Assembly: GCA_024698705.1 (NCBI GenBank)
Contig: JAILQX010000008.1
Span: 1 to 64,000, forward strand
Reading direction: 5' to 3'
Length of the DNA: 64,000 nucleotides
Source: Lachnospiraceae bacterium
Lineage (GTDB): Bacteria; Bacillota; Clostridia; Lachnospirales; Lachnospiraceae
Made by a program: the position numbers and the translations under genes
In this document: piece by piece, positions 36,139-46,019 of the stretch
Position numbering within the stretch: the first letter of the stretch is position 1
How the letters are laid out: each line of letters begins with the position of its first letter
Notes under the pieces: generated by a model
Database searches by the model: none
What the model was told of the DNA's origin: nothing
The model's input: only the letters and a program-made list of their open reading frames with translations

Positions 36139-38980
36139 TAACGCCGTTAATATGTCGGCAAAAGAATACATAAGGATCAGGGGAGCTTCCGAGCACAACC
36201 TCAAGAACATAGATGTGGACATACCCAGAGACAGGTTTGTCGTATTGACGGGACTTTCGGGTTCCGGCAAATCCAGCCTTGCATTTGATACGATCTATGC
36301 CGAAGGGCAGAGAAGATATATGGAATCCATTTCCTCATATGCGAGACAGTTCCTCGGGCAGATGGAAAAGCCGCAGGTGGAACTCATAGAAGGACTGTCA
36401 CCCGCTATTTCCATTGACCAGAAATCCACGAACAGGAACCCGAGATCAACGGTCGGAACCGTTACGGAAATATATGATCATTTCAGATTGCTGTTTGCAA
36501 GGATAGGCATACCGCATTGTCCGAATTGCGGCAAGGTGATCGAAAGACAGACCGTGGACCAGATGGTCGATGCCATAATGAAACTGGATCAGGGTACAAA
36601 GTTTACAGTACTTTCACCGGTTGTAAGGGGCAAGAAGGGTGAGCATGCCAAGGTTATAGACAGAGCAAGAAAGAGCGGTTTCACCAGAGTAAATGTAGAC
36701 GGCAATATGTACGATCTCTCGGAGGAGATCAAGCTCGACAAGAACATCAAGCACACCATTGATATTGTGGTGGACAGACTTGTGATAAAAGAGGGCATAG
36801 AGAGAAGACTTACGGATTCCGTCGAGACGGCCATAGCTTTAAGCGAAGGACTTCTTGTCATAGAGACGACCGACGGCGAGGTGTTGCATTTTTCCGACAG
36901 TCTCGCATGCCCGGACTGCGGCGTGAGCATACAGGAGATAGAGCCGAGGAGTTTTTCGTTCAACAACCCCTACGGAGCGTGTCCGGACTGCTTCGGTCTC
37001 GGTTATACCATGGAATTCTCACCGGAACTTCTGATACCGGACAGAACGCTCAGTCTTAACGAAGGGGCTATTTCATGTATGGGATGGCAGTCTTCAAACA
37101 GTGAAGGAAGCTTTACCCACGCTGTTCTTAAAGCACTTGCGGATGCCTATGGATTTTCGCTCGACACACCCTTTGAGGATCTGCCGCAGAACGTACAGGA
37201 CCTTATCATCAGCGGTAAGGGCTCAAAGCAGGTAATGGTCCATTATAAGGGACAGCGCGGTGAGGGTGTGTATCCGATCGTATTTGACGGCCTGATCAAA
37301 AATATGATGCAGAGATACAGGGAGACGGCTTCGGAGACCATGAAGCAGGAATATGAAACTTACATGCATATAACTACCTGTGAGACATGTAAGGGAATGC
37401 GACTCAAACCCGAATCACTTGCCGTTACGATCTGCGATAAGAATATCTATGAGATAACATCAATGTCGATCGGTGTTCTTTACGATTATATGAATAACCT
37501 TAAACTGACCGAGACACAGGAACTGATAGGAAAGCAGGTGCTCAAGGAGATACGTTCAAGGATAGGCTTCCTCATGGATGTCGGTCTTGACTACCTTACG
37601 CTCTCAAGGGCAACGGCATCGCTTTCGGGCGGTGAAGCACAGCGTATCAGGCTTGCGACCCAGATAGGCTCGGGACTTGTCGGAGTATGTTATATACTTG
37701 ATGAGCCCAGTATAGGACTCCACCAGAGGGACAATGACAAGCTTCTTGCAACACTCAAGCACCTCAGGGATCTCGGCAACACGCTTCTTGTTGTGGAGCA
37801 TGATGAGGATACCATGCGAGCGGCCGATTACATAGTCGACATAGGACCCGGCGCAGGAAGTAACGGCGGAGAGGTGGTAGCTGTCGGAACTGCCGAGGAT
37901 ATCATGAAGGTACCCGAATCCATAACCGGACAGTATCTTGCGGGAAAACTTAAGATACCGGTTCCCGATGTACGCAGAAAGCCTCAGGGCTACCTGAGCA
38001 TAAAGGGCGCATGTGAAAATAATCTCAAAAATATAGATGTCGATATCCCGTTGGGGATCATGACCTGTGTGACCGGAGTATCGGGCTCGGGAAAGAGTTC
38101 TCTGGTCAATGAGATCCTTTACAAGAGGCTTGCAAAGGTTCTCAACAGAGCAAGGACCATACCGGGGAAGCATCAGAAGATCATCGGTACGGAGCAGCTT
38201 GATAAGGTCATAGACATAGACCAGTCACCGATAGGAAGGACACCGAGATCAAACCCGGCAACGTATACGGGAATGTTCGATCTGATAAGAGATCTGTTCG
38301 CGCAAACCGTTGATGCAAAAGCAAAAGGCTATCAGAAGGGACGTTTCAGTTTCAACGTAAAGGGCGGAAGATGTGAAGCGTGTTCGGGTGACGGTATCGT
38401 CAAGATCGAGATGCATTTCCTGCCTGATGTATATGTTCCGTGTGAGGTATGTAAGGGCAGGAGATACAACAGGGAAACACTGGAAGTCAAGTACAAGGGC
38501 AAGTCGATATATGATGTGCTGGACATGACGGTTGAAGAAGCGGTAACATTCTTTGACAATGTGCCGAGGATCAGCCGTATAGTCAGGACACTCTATGACG
38601 TGGGACTCGGATATATCAAGCTCGGACAGCCTTCAACGACTCTGTCCGGCGGTGAGGCACAGAGGATAAAGCTTGCCACCGAGCTCAGCAGAAGATCAAC
38701 AGGCAAGACCATTTACATACTCGATGAGCCTACGACCGGATTGCATTTTGCGGATGTGGCTAAGCTCATAGAGATACTCAGAAAGCTTACCGAAGGCGGT
38801 AATACCGTGGTCGTCATCGAGCATAATCTGGATGTCATCAAGACCGCGGATTATATCATAGATCTCGGCCCCGAGGGCGGAGACAGGGGCGGAAATGTCA
38901 TCTGTACGGGCACTCCCGAGGAGATCGCAAAGTGTAAAAAGTCATATACGGGGCAGTATGTAAAAAAGATGCTGGATTGA
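36125..38980 (+). CDS. uvrA: UvrABC excinuclease subunit A
   Basis: The 951-residue damage sensor has two ABC ATPase halves. Walker A sites are GLSGSGKSS and GVSGSGKSS; signatures are [10 protein letters not shown] and [10 protein letters not shown]. Zinc-binding Cys pairs include CPNCGK, CPDCG/CPDCF and the C-terminal CEAC...CEVCKGRRY finger. TTG 36125 is the likely start: AAAGGA lies seven bases before it and it overlaps uvrB by 14 bases, so the genes are coupled. ATG 36152 has no ribosome binding site. Confidence 0.96.
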   Translation: MSTDNNAVNMSAKEYIRIRGASEHNLKNIDVDIPRDRFVVLTGLSGSGKSSLAFDTIYAEGQRRYMESISSYARQFLGQMEKPQVELIEGLSPAISIDQKSTNRNPRSTVGTVTEIYDHFRLLFARIGIPHCPNCGKVIERQTVDQMVDAIMKLDQGTKFTVLSPVVRGKKGEHAKVIDRARKSGFTRVNVDGNMYDLSEEIKLDKNIKHTIDIVVDRLVIKEGIERRLTDSVETAIALSEGLLVIETTDGEVLHFSDSLACPDCGVSIQEIEPRSFSFNNPYGACPDCFGLGYTMEFSPELLIPDRTLSLNEGAISCMGWQSSNSEGSFTHAVLKALADAYGFSLDTPFEDLPQNVQDLIISGKGSKQVMVHYKGQRGEGVYPIVFDGLIKNMMQRYRETASETMKQEYETYMHITTCETCKGMRLKPESLAVTICDKNIYEITSMSIGVLYDYMNNLKLTETQELIGKQVLKEIRSRIGFLMDVGLDYLTLSRATASLSGGEAQRIRLATQIGSGLVGVCYILDEPSIGLHQRDNDKLLATLKHLRDLGNTLLVVEHDEDTMRAADYIVDIGPGAGSNGGEVVAVGTAEDIMKVPESITGQYLAGKLKIPVPDVRRKPQGYLSIKGACENNLKNIDVDIPLGIMTCVTGVSGSGKSSLVNEILYKRLAKVLNRARTIPGKHQKIIGTEQLDKVIDIDQSPIGRTPRSNPATYTGMFDLIRDLFAQTVDAKAKGYQKGRFSFNVKGGRCEACSGDGIVKIEMHFLPDVYVPCEVCKGRRYNRETLEVKYKGKSIYDVLDMTVEEAVTFFDNVPRISRIVRTLYDVGLGYIKLGQPSTTLSGGEAQRIKLATELSRRSTGKTIYILDEPTTGLHFADVAKLIEILRKLTEGGNTVVVIEHNLDVIKTADYIIDLGPEGGDRGGNVICTGTPEEIAKCKKSYTGQYVKKMLD

Positions 38981-38992
38981 TATTTACGGCTA

Positions 38993-39020
38993 TAAAGAAA
39001 AGCGCACAGTCGTCCGATAA
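38993..39020 (+). promoter_or_regulatory. candidate sigma-D promoter after uvrA
   Basis: TAAA at 38993-38996 (preceded by GCTA) and CCGATAA at 39014-39020 are 17 bases apart, the same spacing and context as at 801-828. The predicted transcript start near 39027 falls directly at the foot of a terminator hairpin. Confidence 0.5.
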
Positions 39021-39029
39021 AGATATTAG

Positions 39030-39084
39030 ACGCACGGATGCATATTTGGGAAGGAATCCCATATATATGACCGTGCGTTTTTTT
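39030..39084 (+). terminator. terminator hairpin, possibly a small sigma-D RNA
   Basis: ACGCACGG and CCGTGCGT close a long hairpin with an inner ATAT-GGGA stem and an AGGAA apical loop, followed by seven T residues. It terminates uvrA. Because a sigma-D-like promoter points straight into it, it could also be released as a RNA of about 58 bases. Confidence 0.7.
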
Positions 39085-39116
39085 ATTAATTATTTATGAA
39101 ATCAACACCCGACCTC

Positions 39117-39145
39117 TTTCAATAAGCCTCGAAATCATATATAAT
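39117..39145 (+). promoter_or_regulatory. candidate sigma-A promoter of mbl
   Basis: TTTCAA, a 17-base spacer, then TATAAT lie about 37 bases before the ATG of mbl. The -10 box is perfect and the -35 is weak. Confidence 0.45.
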
Positions 39146-39181
39146 GTTATAGATTATGGAATCATATGAAAGGGGCATTAT

Positions 39182-40177
39182 ATGCAAGGCACAGATATAG
39201 GTATCGATCTTGGAACTGCCAGCATACTGGTTTATATAAAAGGCAAAGGCGTAGTGCTTAAAGAGCCGTCGGTTGTGGCATTTGACAGGGATACGAACAA
39301 GATAAAAGCTATCGGCGAGGAAGCTCGTCTTATGCTGGGAAGAACACCCGGCAATATAGTTGCGGTAAGACCGTTGAGACAGGGTGTCATTTCGGACTAT
39401 ACCGTTACAGAGAAGATGATGAAGTATTTTATCACCAAGGCAGTCGGACACAGGAGTCTTCGTAAACCTAAGATAGCTGTCTGCGTACCTTCGGGAGTTA
39501 CCGAAGTCGAGAAGAAGGCTGTTGAGGATGCGACCTATCAGGCAGGCGCCAGAGAAGTTGCCATCATCGAGGAGCCCATTGCAGCTGCGATAGGCGCAGG
39601 TATCGACATAAGCAAGCCATGCGGCAATATGATCGTCGACATCGGCGGCGGTACGACCGATATAGCGGTCATTTCCCTCGGAGGAACCGTTGTCAGCGAT
39701 TCGATCAAGGTTGCCGGCGATAATTTTGATGAAGCGATCGTTCGTTATATGAGACAGAAGCACAATCTTCTCATAGGTGAACGTACAGCGGAAGATCTGA
39801 AGATCAAGATCGGATCCGCATATAAGAGAAGTGAACCCGTATATCTGGATGTCAGAGGACGCAACCTGGTAACAGGTCTTCCGAAGACAGTAAGAGTTTC
39901 TTCGGAAGATACGGAAGAAGCACTCAGAGGTACCACGGCCCAGATAGTTGAGGCCATCCACGGTATCCTTGAAAAGACACCGCCCGAACTCGCGGCAGAT
40001 ATAGCCGAGAGAGGTATAGTTCTTACGGGTGGCGGCTCACTCCTCAGCGGACTTGAAGATCTGATCTGTTCAAAGACGGGTATCACAACGATGACTGCGG
40101 AGGAACCGATGACGGCGGTTGCCATAGGAACCGGTCGTTACGTTGAATTCCTTGCAGGATACAGAGAAGCGGAATAA
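39182..40177 (+). CDS. mbl: MreB/Mbl actin-like cytoskeletal protein
   Basis: The 331-residue actin-family ATPase has GIDLGTASILVY in phosphate-1, the IEEPIAAAIGAG segment, NMIVDIGGGTTDIAVISLGG in phosphate-2, and LTGGGSLL in the adenosine motif. It organises sidewall peptidoglycan synthesis in rod-shaped cells. Its position before flgF/flgG homologues matches the mbl-flhO-flhP operon of Bacillus, so I call it Mbl rather than MreB. The AAAGGGG ribosome binding site is close to the ATG. Confidence 0.88.
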   Translation: MQGTDIGIDLGTASILVYIKGKGVVLKEPSVVAFDRDTNKIKAIGEEARLMLGRTPGNIVAVRPLRQGVISDYTVTEKMMKYFITKAVGHRSLRKPKIAVCVPSGVTEVEKKAVEDATYQAGAREVAIIEEPIAAAIGAGIDISKPCGNMIVDIGGGTTDIAVISLGGTVVSDSIKVAGDNFDEAIVRYMRQKHNLLIGERTAEDLKIKIGSAYKRSEPVYLDVRGRNLVTGLPKTVRVSSEDTEEALRGTTAQIVEAIHGILEKTPPELAADIAERGIVLTGGGSLLSGLEDLICSKTGITTMTAEEPMTAVAIGTGRYVEFLAGYREAE

Positions 40178-40199
40178 AAGCCGATGAGGATGAGAATTT

Positions 40200-40976
40200 A
40201 TGGTTAAAGGTCTTTACACAGCCTATACGGGCATGATCAACGAACAGAATCGAATGGATGTCATTACCAACAATCTTGCCAATTCCGATACTTCGGGATT
40301 CAAGAAGGAGGGGGCAACCAGTCAGGCCTTTGACACCGTACTCGCATACAAGATAAAGGATGCGAGTGTCTCACCCACTCTTGCCCACGGTATAGGCAAC
40401 ATGAATATGGGTGTCAAGATAGGTGAGAACTATACGGATTATTCTCAGGGAGCATTTAAGGTTACGGACAATACATTTGACCTTGCCATTTCGGGAACGG
40501 GCTTTTATAACATCGAGTTCACGAACAAGGCAGGAAATACATCGACAAAGTACACCAGAGACGGATCGTTCACCGTTACAAAAGACGGTTACCTGGTCAC
40601 CAAGGACGGAGACTTTGTACTCGGTACCAACAACGGCAGGATAAAGATCGACCCCACACAGGACGTGTCGATCGATTCTATGGGTAATATCACCCAGAAT
40701 TCGGCAAATGTGGGTACGATCAAGATCACCGATTTTGAAGACTACAATTATCTGAAGCACTACGGCGAGAATTATTACCAGCCGGTTGACGGTGCAACGG
40801 AGAAACAGGGCAATTACACCATCAATCAGGGATATCTCGAAACATCGAATGTTCAGGTTGTCCAGGAGATGGTAGAGATGATAAGCGTTTCAAGACAGTA
40901 TGAAAGCAATCAAAGGATGATAACGACCATTGATTCCACACTTGAGATCGTTTCAAAGCAGCTTGGAAGAGTTTAG
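40200..40976 (+). CDS. flagellar basal-body rod protein, FlgF/FlhO type
   Basis: The 258-residue protein has the rod/hook N-terminus (MVKGLYTAYTGMINEQNRMD, ITNNLANSDTSGFKKE) and the matching C-terminal helix (VQVVQEMVEMISVSRQYESN). Rod proteins have this split coiled-coil signature. It corresponds to FlhO in Bacillus. It follows mbl by 22 bases and is the first of three flagellar genes. Its length suits FlgF/FlhO, and FlgG follows. Confidence 0.9.
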   Translation: MVKGLYTAYTGMINEQNRMDVITNNLANSDTSGFKKEGATSQAFDTVLAYKIKDASVSPTLAHGIGNMNMGVKIGENYTDYSQGAFKVTDNTFDLAISGTGFYNIEFTNKAGNTSTKYTRDGSFTVTKDGYLVTKDGDFVLGTNNGRIKIDPTQDVSIDSMGNITQNSANVGTIKITDFEDYNYLKHYGENYYQPVDGATEKQGNYTINQGYLETSNVQVVQEMVEMISVSRQYESNQRMITTIDSTLEIVSKQLGRV

Positions 40977-41001
40977 GTAATGCAGTGAGGAGGATGAGCG
41001 T

Positions 41002-41823
41002 ATGGTAAGATCTTTGTGGTCAGCTGCAAGCGGCATGATAGCCCAGCAGACAAATGTTGATACGATAGCAAACAACTTAGCAAATGTCAATTCTACGGGC
41101 TACAAGGCTGAGGTAGCCGAATTCAAATCATTGTTATATCAGACGATGCAGACGGAGACAACGACGGCCAACGGTGCCAACAAACCTATCAGCGCACAGG
41201 TCGGACTCGGTGTGAGAAATTCATCGATAACCTCGGTATTTGAACAGGGTGCTATGATAGCGAGCACATCGGATACCGCATTTGCGATAGAAGGAAAAGG
41301 CTTCTTCGCGGTAAAGGGCGAAGACGGCGGTACATATTATACAAGAAACGGTAATTTTAATTTCAATAAGGGATCGGGGACCAATGTAATGCTTTCGTCC
41401 TCAAGCGGACTGCCGGTACTTGATACGACAGGCAAGCCGATATCACTCAATACAAGCCAGTATGTAGTAAGCAAGATAAGCGTTGATGCAAACGGCAACC
41501 TCTGCTATCCTGATGCTTCCAACAATCCGCAGCCCATAGGTATCACGATCGGAGTATTCCAGTTCCAGAATCCTTCGGGACTTGAGAAGACATCCGATAC
41601 CTTATACAAGGTTACCGATGCTTCGGGAGCGGCACTCAACGAAGCCACCAATGCAAATCTGGATAAGAGCAAGGTGCACCAGGGATATCTGGAGCAGTCA
41701 AGCGTTCAGATAGTCGATGAGATGGTCAACATGATCGTTGCACAGAGAGCATATGAGATGAATGCCAAGGCGATCACCACAACGGATGAGATGATGGAAC
41801 TTGCCAATAATCTTAAGAGGTAA
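41002..41823 (+). CDS. flgG: flagellar distal rod protein FlgG/FlhP type
   Basis: The 273-residue protein has the hallmark N-terminus VRSLWSAASGMIAQQTNVDT, IANNLANVNSTGYKAE, a central D1-like region (GKGFFAVKGEDGGTYYTRNG) and the C-terminal VQIVDEMVNMIVAQRAYEMN. That C-terminus is the FlgG diagnostic segment. It is the distal rod subunit or its FlhP-type equivalent. AGGAGGATGAG precedes it. Confidence 0.93.
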   Translation: MVRSLWSAASGMIAQQTNVDTIANNLANVNSTGYKAEVAEFKSLLYQTMQTETTTANGANKPISAQVGLGVRNSSITSVFEQGAMIASTSDTAFAIEGKGFFAVKGEDGGTYYTRNGNFNFNKGSGTNVMLSSSSGLPVLDTTGKPISLNTSQYVVSKISVDANGNLCYPDASNNPQPIGITIGVFQFQNPSGLEKTSDTLYKVTDASGAALNEATNANLDKSKVHQGYLEQSSVQIVDEMVNMIVAQRAYEMNAKAITTTDEMMELANNLKR

Positions 41824-41826
41824 TGT

Positions 41827-42180
41827 ATGAGTCAGATTGATATAAGCGGTTTAACGAGCACTTACACCGATTACATGAATACAACAGCACAGAATGCGAT
41901 AGCCGAAAGACTCAAAAAAACGGCTACGGCGGATTATTCCGATGCTACCGACGAGGAACTGATGAAGGTATGCAAGGAATTTGAAAGTTATTTTCTGGAG
42001 CAGGTCTTCAAGGAGATGCAAAAGACCGTACCCGAAACGGAGTATACAAGCTCAAGCACATCCGGACTTGTCAATTTCTTTAAGGAATCGACGATACAGG
42101 ACCTGGCATCAAAATCAACGGAGCAAAACAGCTTGGGACTTGCGCAGATGTTATATGAACAGATGAAAAGAAACATTTAA
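41827..42180 (+). CDS. FlgJ-like rod-binding protein
   Basis: The 117-residue protein is a stand-alone rod-binding domain of the FlgJ N-terminal type (residues 45-110: ELMKVCKEFESYFLEQVFKE, then a LGLAQMLYEQM ending). It lacks the muramidase domain of enterobacterial FlgJ. It probably caps or chaperones the growing rod. It starts three bases after the flgG stop, so it is coupled, and a terminator follows. Confidence 0.85.
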   Translation: MSQIDISGLTSTYTDYMNTTAQNAIAERLKKTATADYSDATDEELMKVCKEFESYFLEQVFKEMQKTVPETEYTSSSTSGLVNFFKESTIQDLASKSTEQNSLGLAQMLYEQMKRNI

Positions 42181-42186
42181 CGTATC

Positions 42187-42223
42187 AAGGCTGTCCGATC
42201 AGGACGGCCTTACTTATTTTTTT
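42187..42223 (+). terminator. intrinsic terminator after flgJ
   Basis: AAGGCTGTCC and GGACGGCCTT pair around GATCA, followed by ACTTATTTTTTT. Confidence 0.85.
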
Positions 42224-42271
42224 AAGATGGCAATATCGTAAAGAAGGATATGCTGATCGGAGAAGACTGAT

Positions 42272-44491
42272 TTGGAAGAACTGACCGGAGTTATAGACCA
42301 TTTTCTGTTTCGCAACGAGTCGAACGGATATGGAGTCATGGAACTGACAACTGAAGATGATGATGTGATCTGCGTCGGGACCATTGTCGGCATAGAGCCC
42401 GGGGAAATGGTCGCGGTCACGGGTGACTATGTCATTCACCAGCAATACGGTCCTCAGCTTAAGATCGATACAATACGTGTCATCCCCCCGACGGGTGTTA
42501 TAGGTATAGAGAGGTATCTTGCCTCAGGCATCATAAAGGGAGTAGGGCCGAAGATCGCCAAGAGAATCACAAGGGCTTTCGGAGAGGATTCCTTAAAGAT
42601 AATAAGCGAACAGCCGGAAAGACTGACTGAGATAAAAGGGATAAGCGAGCGTATCGCGCAGGCCATCGCCGAGCAGGTCATAGGCAAGAAGGAACAGCAG
42701 GATGCCCTGGTATTTCTGGCACAATACGGTGTGAGCCAGGCGCTTTCCATCAAGATATACGAGCAGTACGGTTCGCTCGTATATTCGGTCATCCGTGAGA
42801 ATCCGTACAGGATAGTTGATGACGTTGAAGGTGTCGGATTCAAGAAGGCCGATGATATAGCAAGTAAAGTCGGGATAAAGACCGACAGCGAATACAGGAT
42901 AAGATGCGGTATCATCTATGTGCTCACGCAGGCATTGAACGAAGGGCATACGTATCTTCCAAAGGATCTGCTGATATCAAGAGCGATGGAGCTCCTCGGT
43001 GTCGGTTACGATCAGGTGGAGGAGGAACTGCCCAACCTCGCCATGGATAAAAAACTCGTCATAAGATATGAAAATGATGCAGAAAACTGCTACACCTCTT
43101 ATCTTTTCCATCAGGAGCTTGCAGTCGCCAAGATGCTGCATGACCTGGATGAGGAGCATATTTCGGAAAAAGAGGATGTGCTGCTTTCGGTCGTAGAAAG
43201 GGTTGAGAAGAACCTGAACCTTAAACTGGATGATATGCAGAGAAGAGCGGTCATGCTCTCGATGCAATGCGGTGTACTGATCATCACAGGCGGCCCGGGC
43301 ACAGGTAAGACGACAACCATAAACGCGGTGATCCACTGCATAGAGCAGGAGGGGCTCGATGTCATGCTCGCAGCGCCCACGGGAAGAGCGGCAAAACGCA
43401 TGACGGAGGCAACCGGCTATGAGGCCAGGACCATTCACCGTATGCTTGAACTGAGCGGTGCGGTGGAGATGGAAGGCAAGGGCTTGTATTTTGAGAGAAA
43501 TGAAAACAATCCTCTGGAAGCGGATGTGTTCATAATAGATGAGATGTCAATGGTGGATATCCAGCTTTTCCATGCATTGTTAAAGGCCATACCTCCGGGA
43601 GCAAGACTTGTCCTTGTCGGAGACGTGAACCAGCTTCCGAGTGTGGGACCCGGTCAGGTACTGAAAGATCTTATAGATTCTAAGGCATTTGCAACGGTCA
43701 GACTCAGTCATATCTTCAGACAGGCAGAGATGTCGGACATAGTGGTCAACGCCCATAAGATAAACAGAGGGGAAAGCATAGCGCTGGACACCAACAGCAA
43801 GGATTTTCTTTTCCTCGAAAGGCAGGATCCGAATGTCATCTATAAGCACATGATACAGCTCATAACCGAGAAACTGCCCGGATATGTGGATGCGACACCG
43901 GTACAGATCCAGGTGCTGACACCCACACACATAGGGCCTCTCGGTGTGGAGACGCTCAACCGCGTGCTTCAGAAATACATAAATCCGCCCTCAAAGGATA
44001 AGCGGGAGAAAGAATACGGCGACAACATCTATCGCGAAGGCGATAAGGTGATGCAGATAAAGAACAATTACACGCTCGAGTGGGAGATGACCGGAAAGAA
44101 CGGTATACGTATCGACAAGGGCGTGGGTGTCTTCAACGGCGATGTGGGAACCGTCATTGAAGTCAATAATGTTGTCGGCTACATACTTGTGGAGTATGAG
44201 GAAAAGAAGCAAGTCAAGTATACATATGACGGTCTTGACGAACTGGAGCTGGCCTATGCGATCACTATACATAAATCGCAGGGAAGCGAATATCCGGCTG
44301 TTCTGATGCCTCTTCTGGGAGGCCCGAAGCCTCTGCTCAACAGGAATCTCCTTTACACGGGAGTGACTAGGGCAAAGAAATGTGTCATGATACTCGGCAG
44401 CAGGGATACGGTCAATATCATGATAAACAATGAGAGCGACAACAAGAGATATACGGGGTTATGTATGCGCATTTCGGAGATGAAAGGATAG
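42272..44491 (+). CDS. recD2: RecD2-type DNA helicase
   Basis: The 739-residue SF1 helicase has an N-terminal OB-like extension (residues 1-80), helix-hairpin-helix motifs (GIIKGVGPKIAKRI, GVGFKKADDIA), Walker A ITGGPGTGKTTT near residue 345, IIDEMSMVD, and the late motif AITIHKSQGSEYP. RecD2 proteins work without RecBC in Firmicutes and protect against replication stress. The start is TTG 42272: GGAGAAG lies six bases before it, and there is no ATG nearby in frame. Confidence 0.93.
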   Translation: MEELTGVIDHFLFRNESNGYGVMELTTEDDDVICVGTIVGIEPGEMVAVTGDYVIHQQYGPQLKIDTIRVIPPTGVIGIERYLASGIIKGVGPKIAKRITRAFGEDSLKIISEQPERLTEIKGISERIAQAIAEQVIGKKEQQDALVFLAQYGVSQALSIKIYEQYGSLVYSVIRENPYRIVDDVEGVGFKKADDIASKVGIKTDSEYRIRCGIIYVLTQALNEGHTYLPKDLLISRAMELLGVGYDQVEEELPNLAMDKKLVIRYENDAENCYTSYLFHQELAVAKMLHDLDEEHISEKEDVLLSVVERVEKNLNLKLDDMQRRAVMLSMQCGVLIITGGPGTGKTTTINAVIHCIEQEGLDVMLAAPTGRAAKRMTEATGYEARTIHRMLELSGAVEMEGKGLYFERNENNPLEADVFIIDEMSMVDIQLFHALLKAIPPGARLVLVGDVNQLPSVGPGQVLKDLIDSKAFATVRLSHIFRQAEMSDIVVNAHKINRGESIALDTNSKDFLFLERQDPNVIYKHMIQLITEKLPGYVDATPVQIQVLTPTHIGPLGVETLNRVLQKYINPPSKDKREKEYGDNIYREGDKVMQIKNNYTLEWEMTGKNGIRIDKGVGVFNGDVGTVIEVNNVVGYILVEYEEKKQVKYTYDGLDELELAYAITIHKSQGSEYPAVLMPLLGGPKPLLNRNLLYTGVTRAKKCVMILGSRDTVNIMINNESDNKRYTGLCMRISEMKG

Positions 44492-44494
44492 CGC

Positions 44495-45190
44495 ATGTTG
44501 AATATCAGGGATGCATTATTTCCGCGGAGATGTCCTGTGTGTGACAGAGTCATACGAAACAGGGACATCTGTACGGAGTGTGAGGCAAAACAGCACTTTG
44601 TGGACGGGGAAACATGCAGGAAATGCGGAAAGAAGATCACCGGAAAGGACGGAATATACTGCTATGACTGCCGCAGGACACAGAAACGTTTTGACCGTGG
44701 ATTTGCGGTGTTTGAGTACGAGTATATCCGTACAAGTCTCTATCGGTTCAAATACAACGGAAGGGCCGAATATGCCGGGTATTACGCAAGAGTTACCAAG
44801 GAGAAACTGGGCAGGACATTAGAGATGATCGGAATAGAAGCATTCATACCCGTACCGATACACAGGAGCAGGCTTGCAAAGCGCGGTTACAACCAGGCGG
44901 GCGAGTATGCGAGACGTCTGTCAGAACTCTGTTCGATCCCTGTACGGGAGGACATAATAGAGCGTCCGGTAAGGACAAAAGCACAGAAGCAGCTGGGAGC
45001 CGGAGAACGTCAAAAAAACCTTAAAAAGGCTTTCAAACTGCACTCGGATGGTGTAGAATTAAATAAGGTATGTATAGTCGATGATATATATACTACAGGT
45101 AGCACGATCAACGCGATTGCAACTCTTTTAAAAGATGCGGGAGTGAAGGAAGTATACTTCGTTGCAATAGCTATTGGCAAAGGAATGTGA
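44495..45190 (+). CDS. comFC: ComFC-like phosphoribosyltransferase
   Basis: The 231-residue protein has the zinc-ribbon N-terminus (FPRRCPVCDRVI, CTECEA, CRKCGK...CYDC) and the PRTase site VCIVDDIYTTGSTINA near residue 190. ComFC takes part in DNA uptake and competence in Bacillus. Here no comFA is seen; recD2 precedes it by three bases and the yvyF-like gene follows. Comparable comFC-yvyF linkage exists in Bacillus. Confidence 0.9.
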   Translation: MLNIRDALFPRRCPVCDRVIRNRDICTECEAKQHFVDGETCRKCGKKITGKDGIYCYDCRRTQKRFDRGFAVFEYEYIRTSLYRFKYNGRAEYAGYYARVTKEKLGRTLEMIGIEAFIPVPIHRSRLAKRGYNQAGEYARRLSELCSIPVREDIIERPVRTKAQKQLGAGERQKNLKKAFKLHSDGVELNKVCIVDDIYTTGSTINAIATLLKDAGVKEVYFVAIAIGKGM

Positions 45191-45198
45191 GGAAGCAT

Positions 45199-45612
45199 AT
45201 GAATGTAAGAAATTGCAAAAGATGCAGAAGACTCTTTAACTATATCGCGGGACCACCGATATGTCCGATATGCCGCGAGGAGATCGAAAAAGAATTCCAG
45301 AAGGTCAAGAAGTACATTGAAGAGAACAAGGATCGCAATGTTTCCGAAGTAGCCGAGGCTTGTGAGGTGGATATACAGCAGATCAAGCAGTGGATTAGGG
45401 AAGAAAGACTGCAGTTTTCCGAGAATTCAATGGTCGGACTTAATTGTGAGCGTTGCGGTACCATGATCCGAAGCGGAAAATACTGTGACAAATGTAAGGC
45501 TGAGATGACTGCGTCGTTCAACAACGCCATAGGCAAAAATCATCCTGCCCAGGCGATCATAAATAACAATAACAAATCTTCTTCCGCAAAGATGAGATAT
45601 CTTGACAATTAG
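45199..45612 (+). CDS. YvyF-like flagellar operon zinc-ribbon protein
   Basis: The 137-residue protein matches the YvyF/TIGR03826 flagellar operon family. It has NCKRCRRLFNY, a GPPICPICREE zinc knuckle, a helix region and a second CERCGTMIRSGKYCDKC ribbon. It is adjacent to comFC, as in Bacillus, where it precedes flgM; no flgM follows here. I chose ATG 45199 with GAGGAAG upstream rather than GTG 45187 overlapping the comFC stop. Its function is uncertain. Confidence 0.85.
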   Translation: MNVRNCKRCRRLFNYIAGPPICPICREEIEKEFQKVKKYIEENKDRNVSEVAEACEVDIQQIKQWIREERLQFSENSMVGLNCERCGTMIRSGKYCDKCKAEMTASFNNAIGKNHPAQAIINNNNKSSSAKMRYLDN

Positions 45613-45621
45613 GGGAGTGAC

Positions 45622-46011
45622 ATGTTAGACGAAAAAAAGATCAGGGTCATGACAAGGCTTGCCGCGTACGAAGAGGGGACAGGCAAGAAATATATGCCCA
45701 TAGGACATTATTTCAGGACCGATTATATATGCATACAGCTGCTCAAATCATTTATATACGGGACCATTGCATTTGCGATGATCATAGGAGTTATGCTGTT
45801 CTATAATTTTGAGTTGATCATCGGGGATGTATATAACATGGATCTTGTAGCGTATCTGAGGAGATACGTAAAGATCTATGCCGTTTGCATGATCATTTAC
45901 CTTGTGATCACGTATATCTATTCCGTATACAGATATTCGAAAGCAAAGAAGAGCTTAAAGTCCTATGATTCTGTGCTTGAGAAGCTCAACAAACAATATT
46001 ACGAAGGATAA
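45622..46011 (+). CDS. two-helix membrane protein of unknown function
   Basis: I do not recognise this 129-residue protein. It has a charged N-terminus (MLDEKKIRVMTRLAAYEE), two membrane helices (about residues 44-64 and 84-106), and a Lys-rich tail. The two termini are both cytoplasmic by the positive-inside rule. It follows the yvyF-like gene by nine bases and precedes another membrane gene by eight, so all three probably form one transcript with cdaA downstream. Confidence 0.72.
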   Translation: MLDEKKIRVMTRLAAYEEGTGKKYMPIGHYFRTDYICIQLLKSFIYGTIAFAMIIGVMLFYNFELIIGDVYNMDLVAYLRRYVKIYAVCMIIYLVITYIYSVYRYSKAKKSLKSYDSVLEKLNKQYYEG

Positions 46012-46019
46012 GGGGAAGT

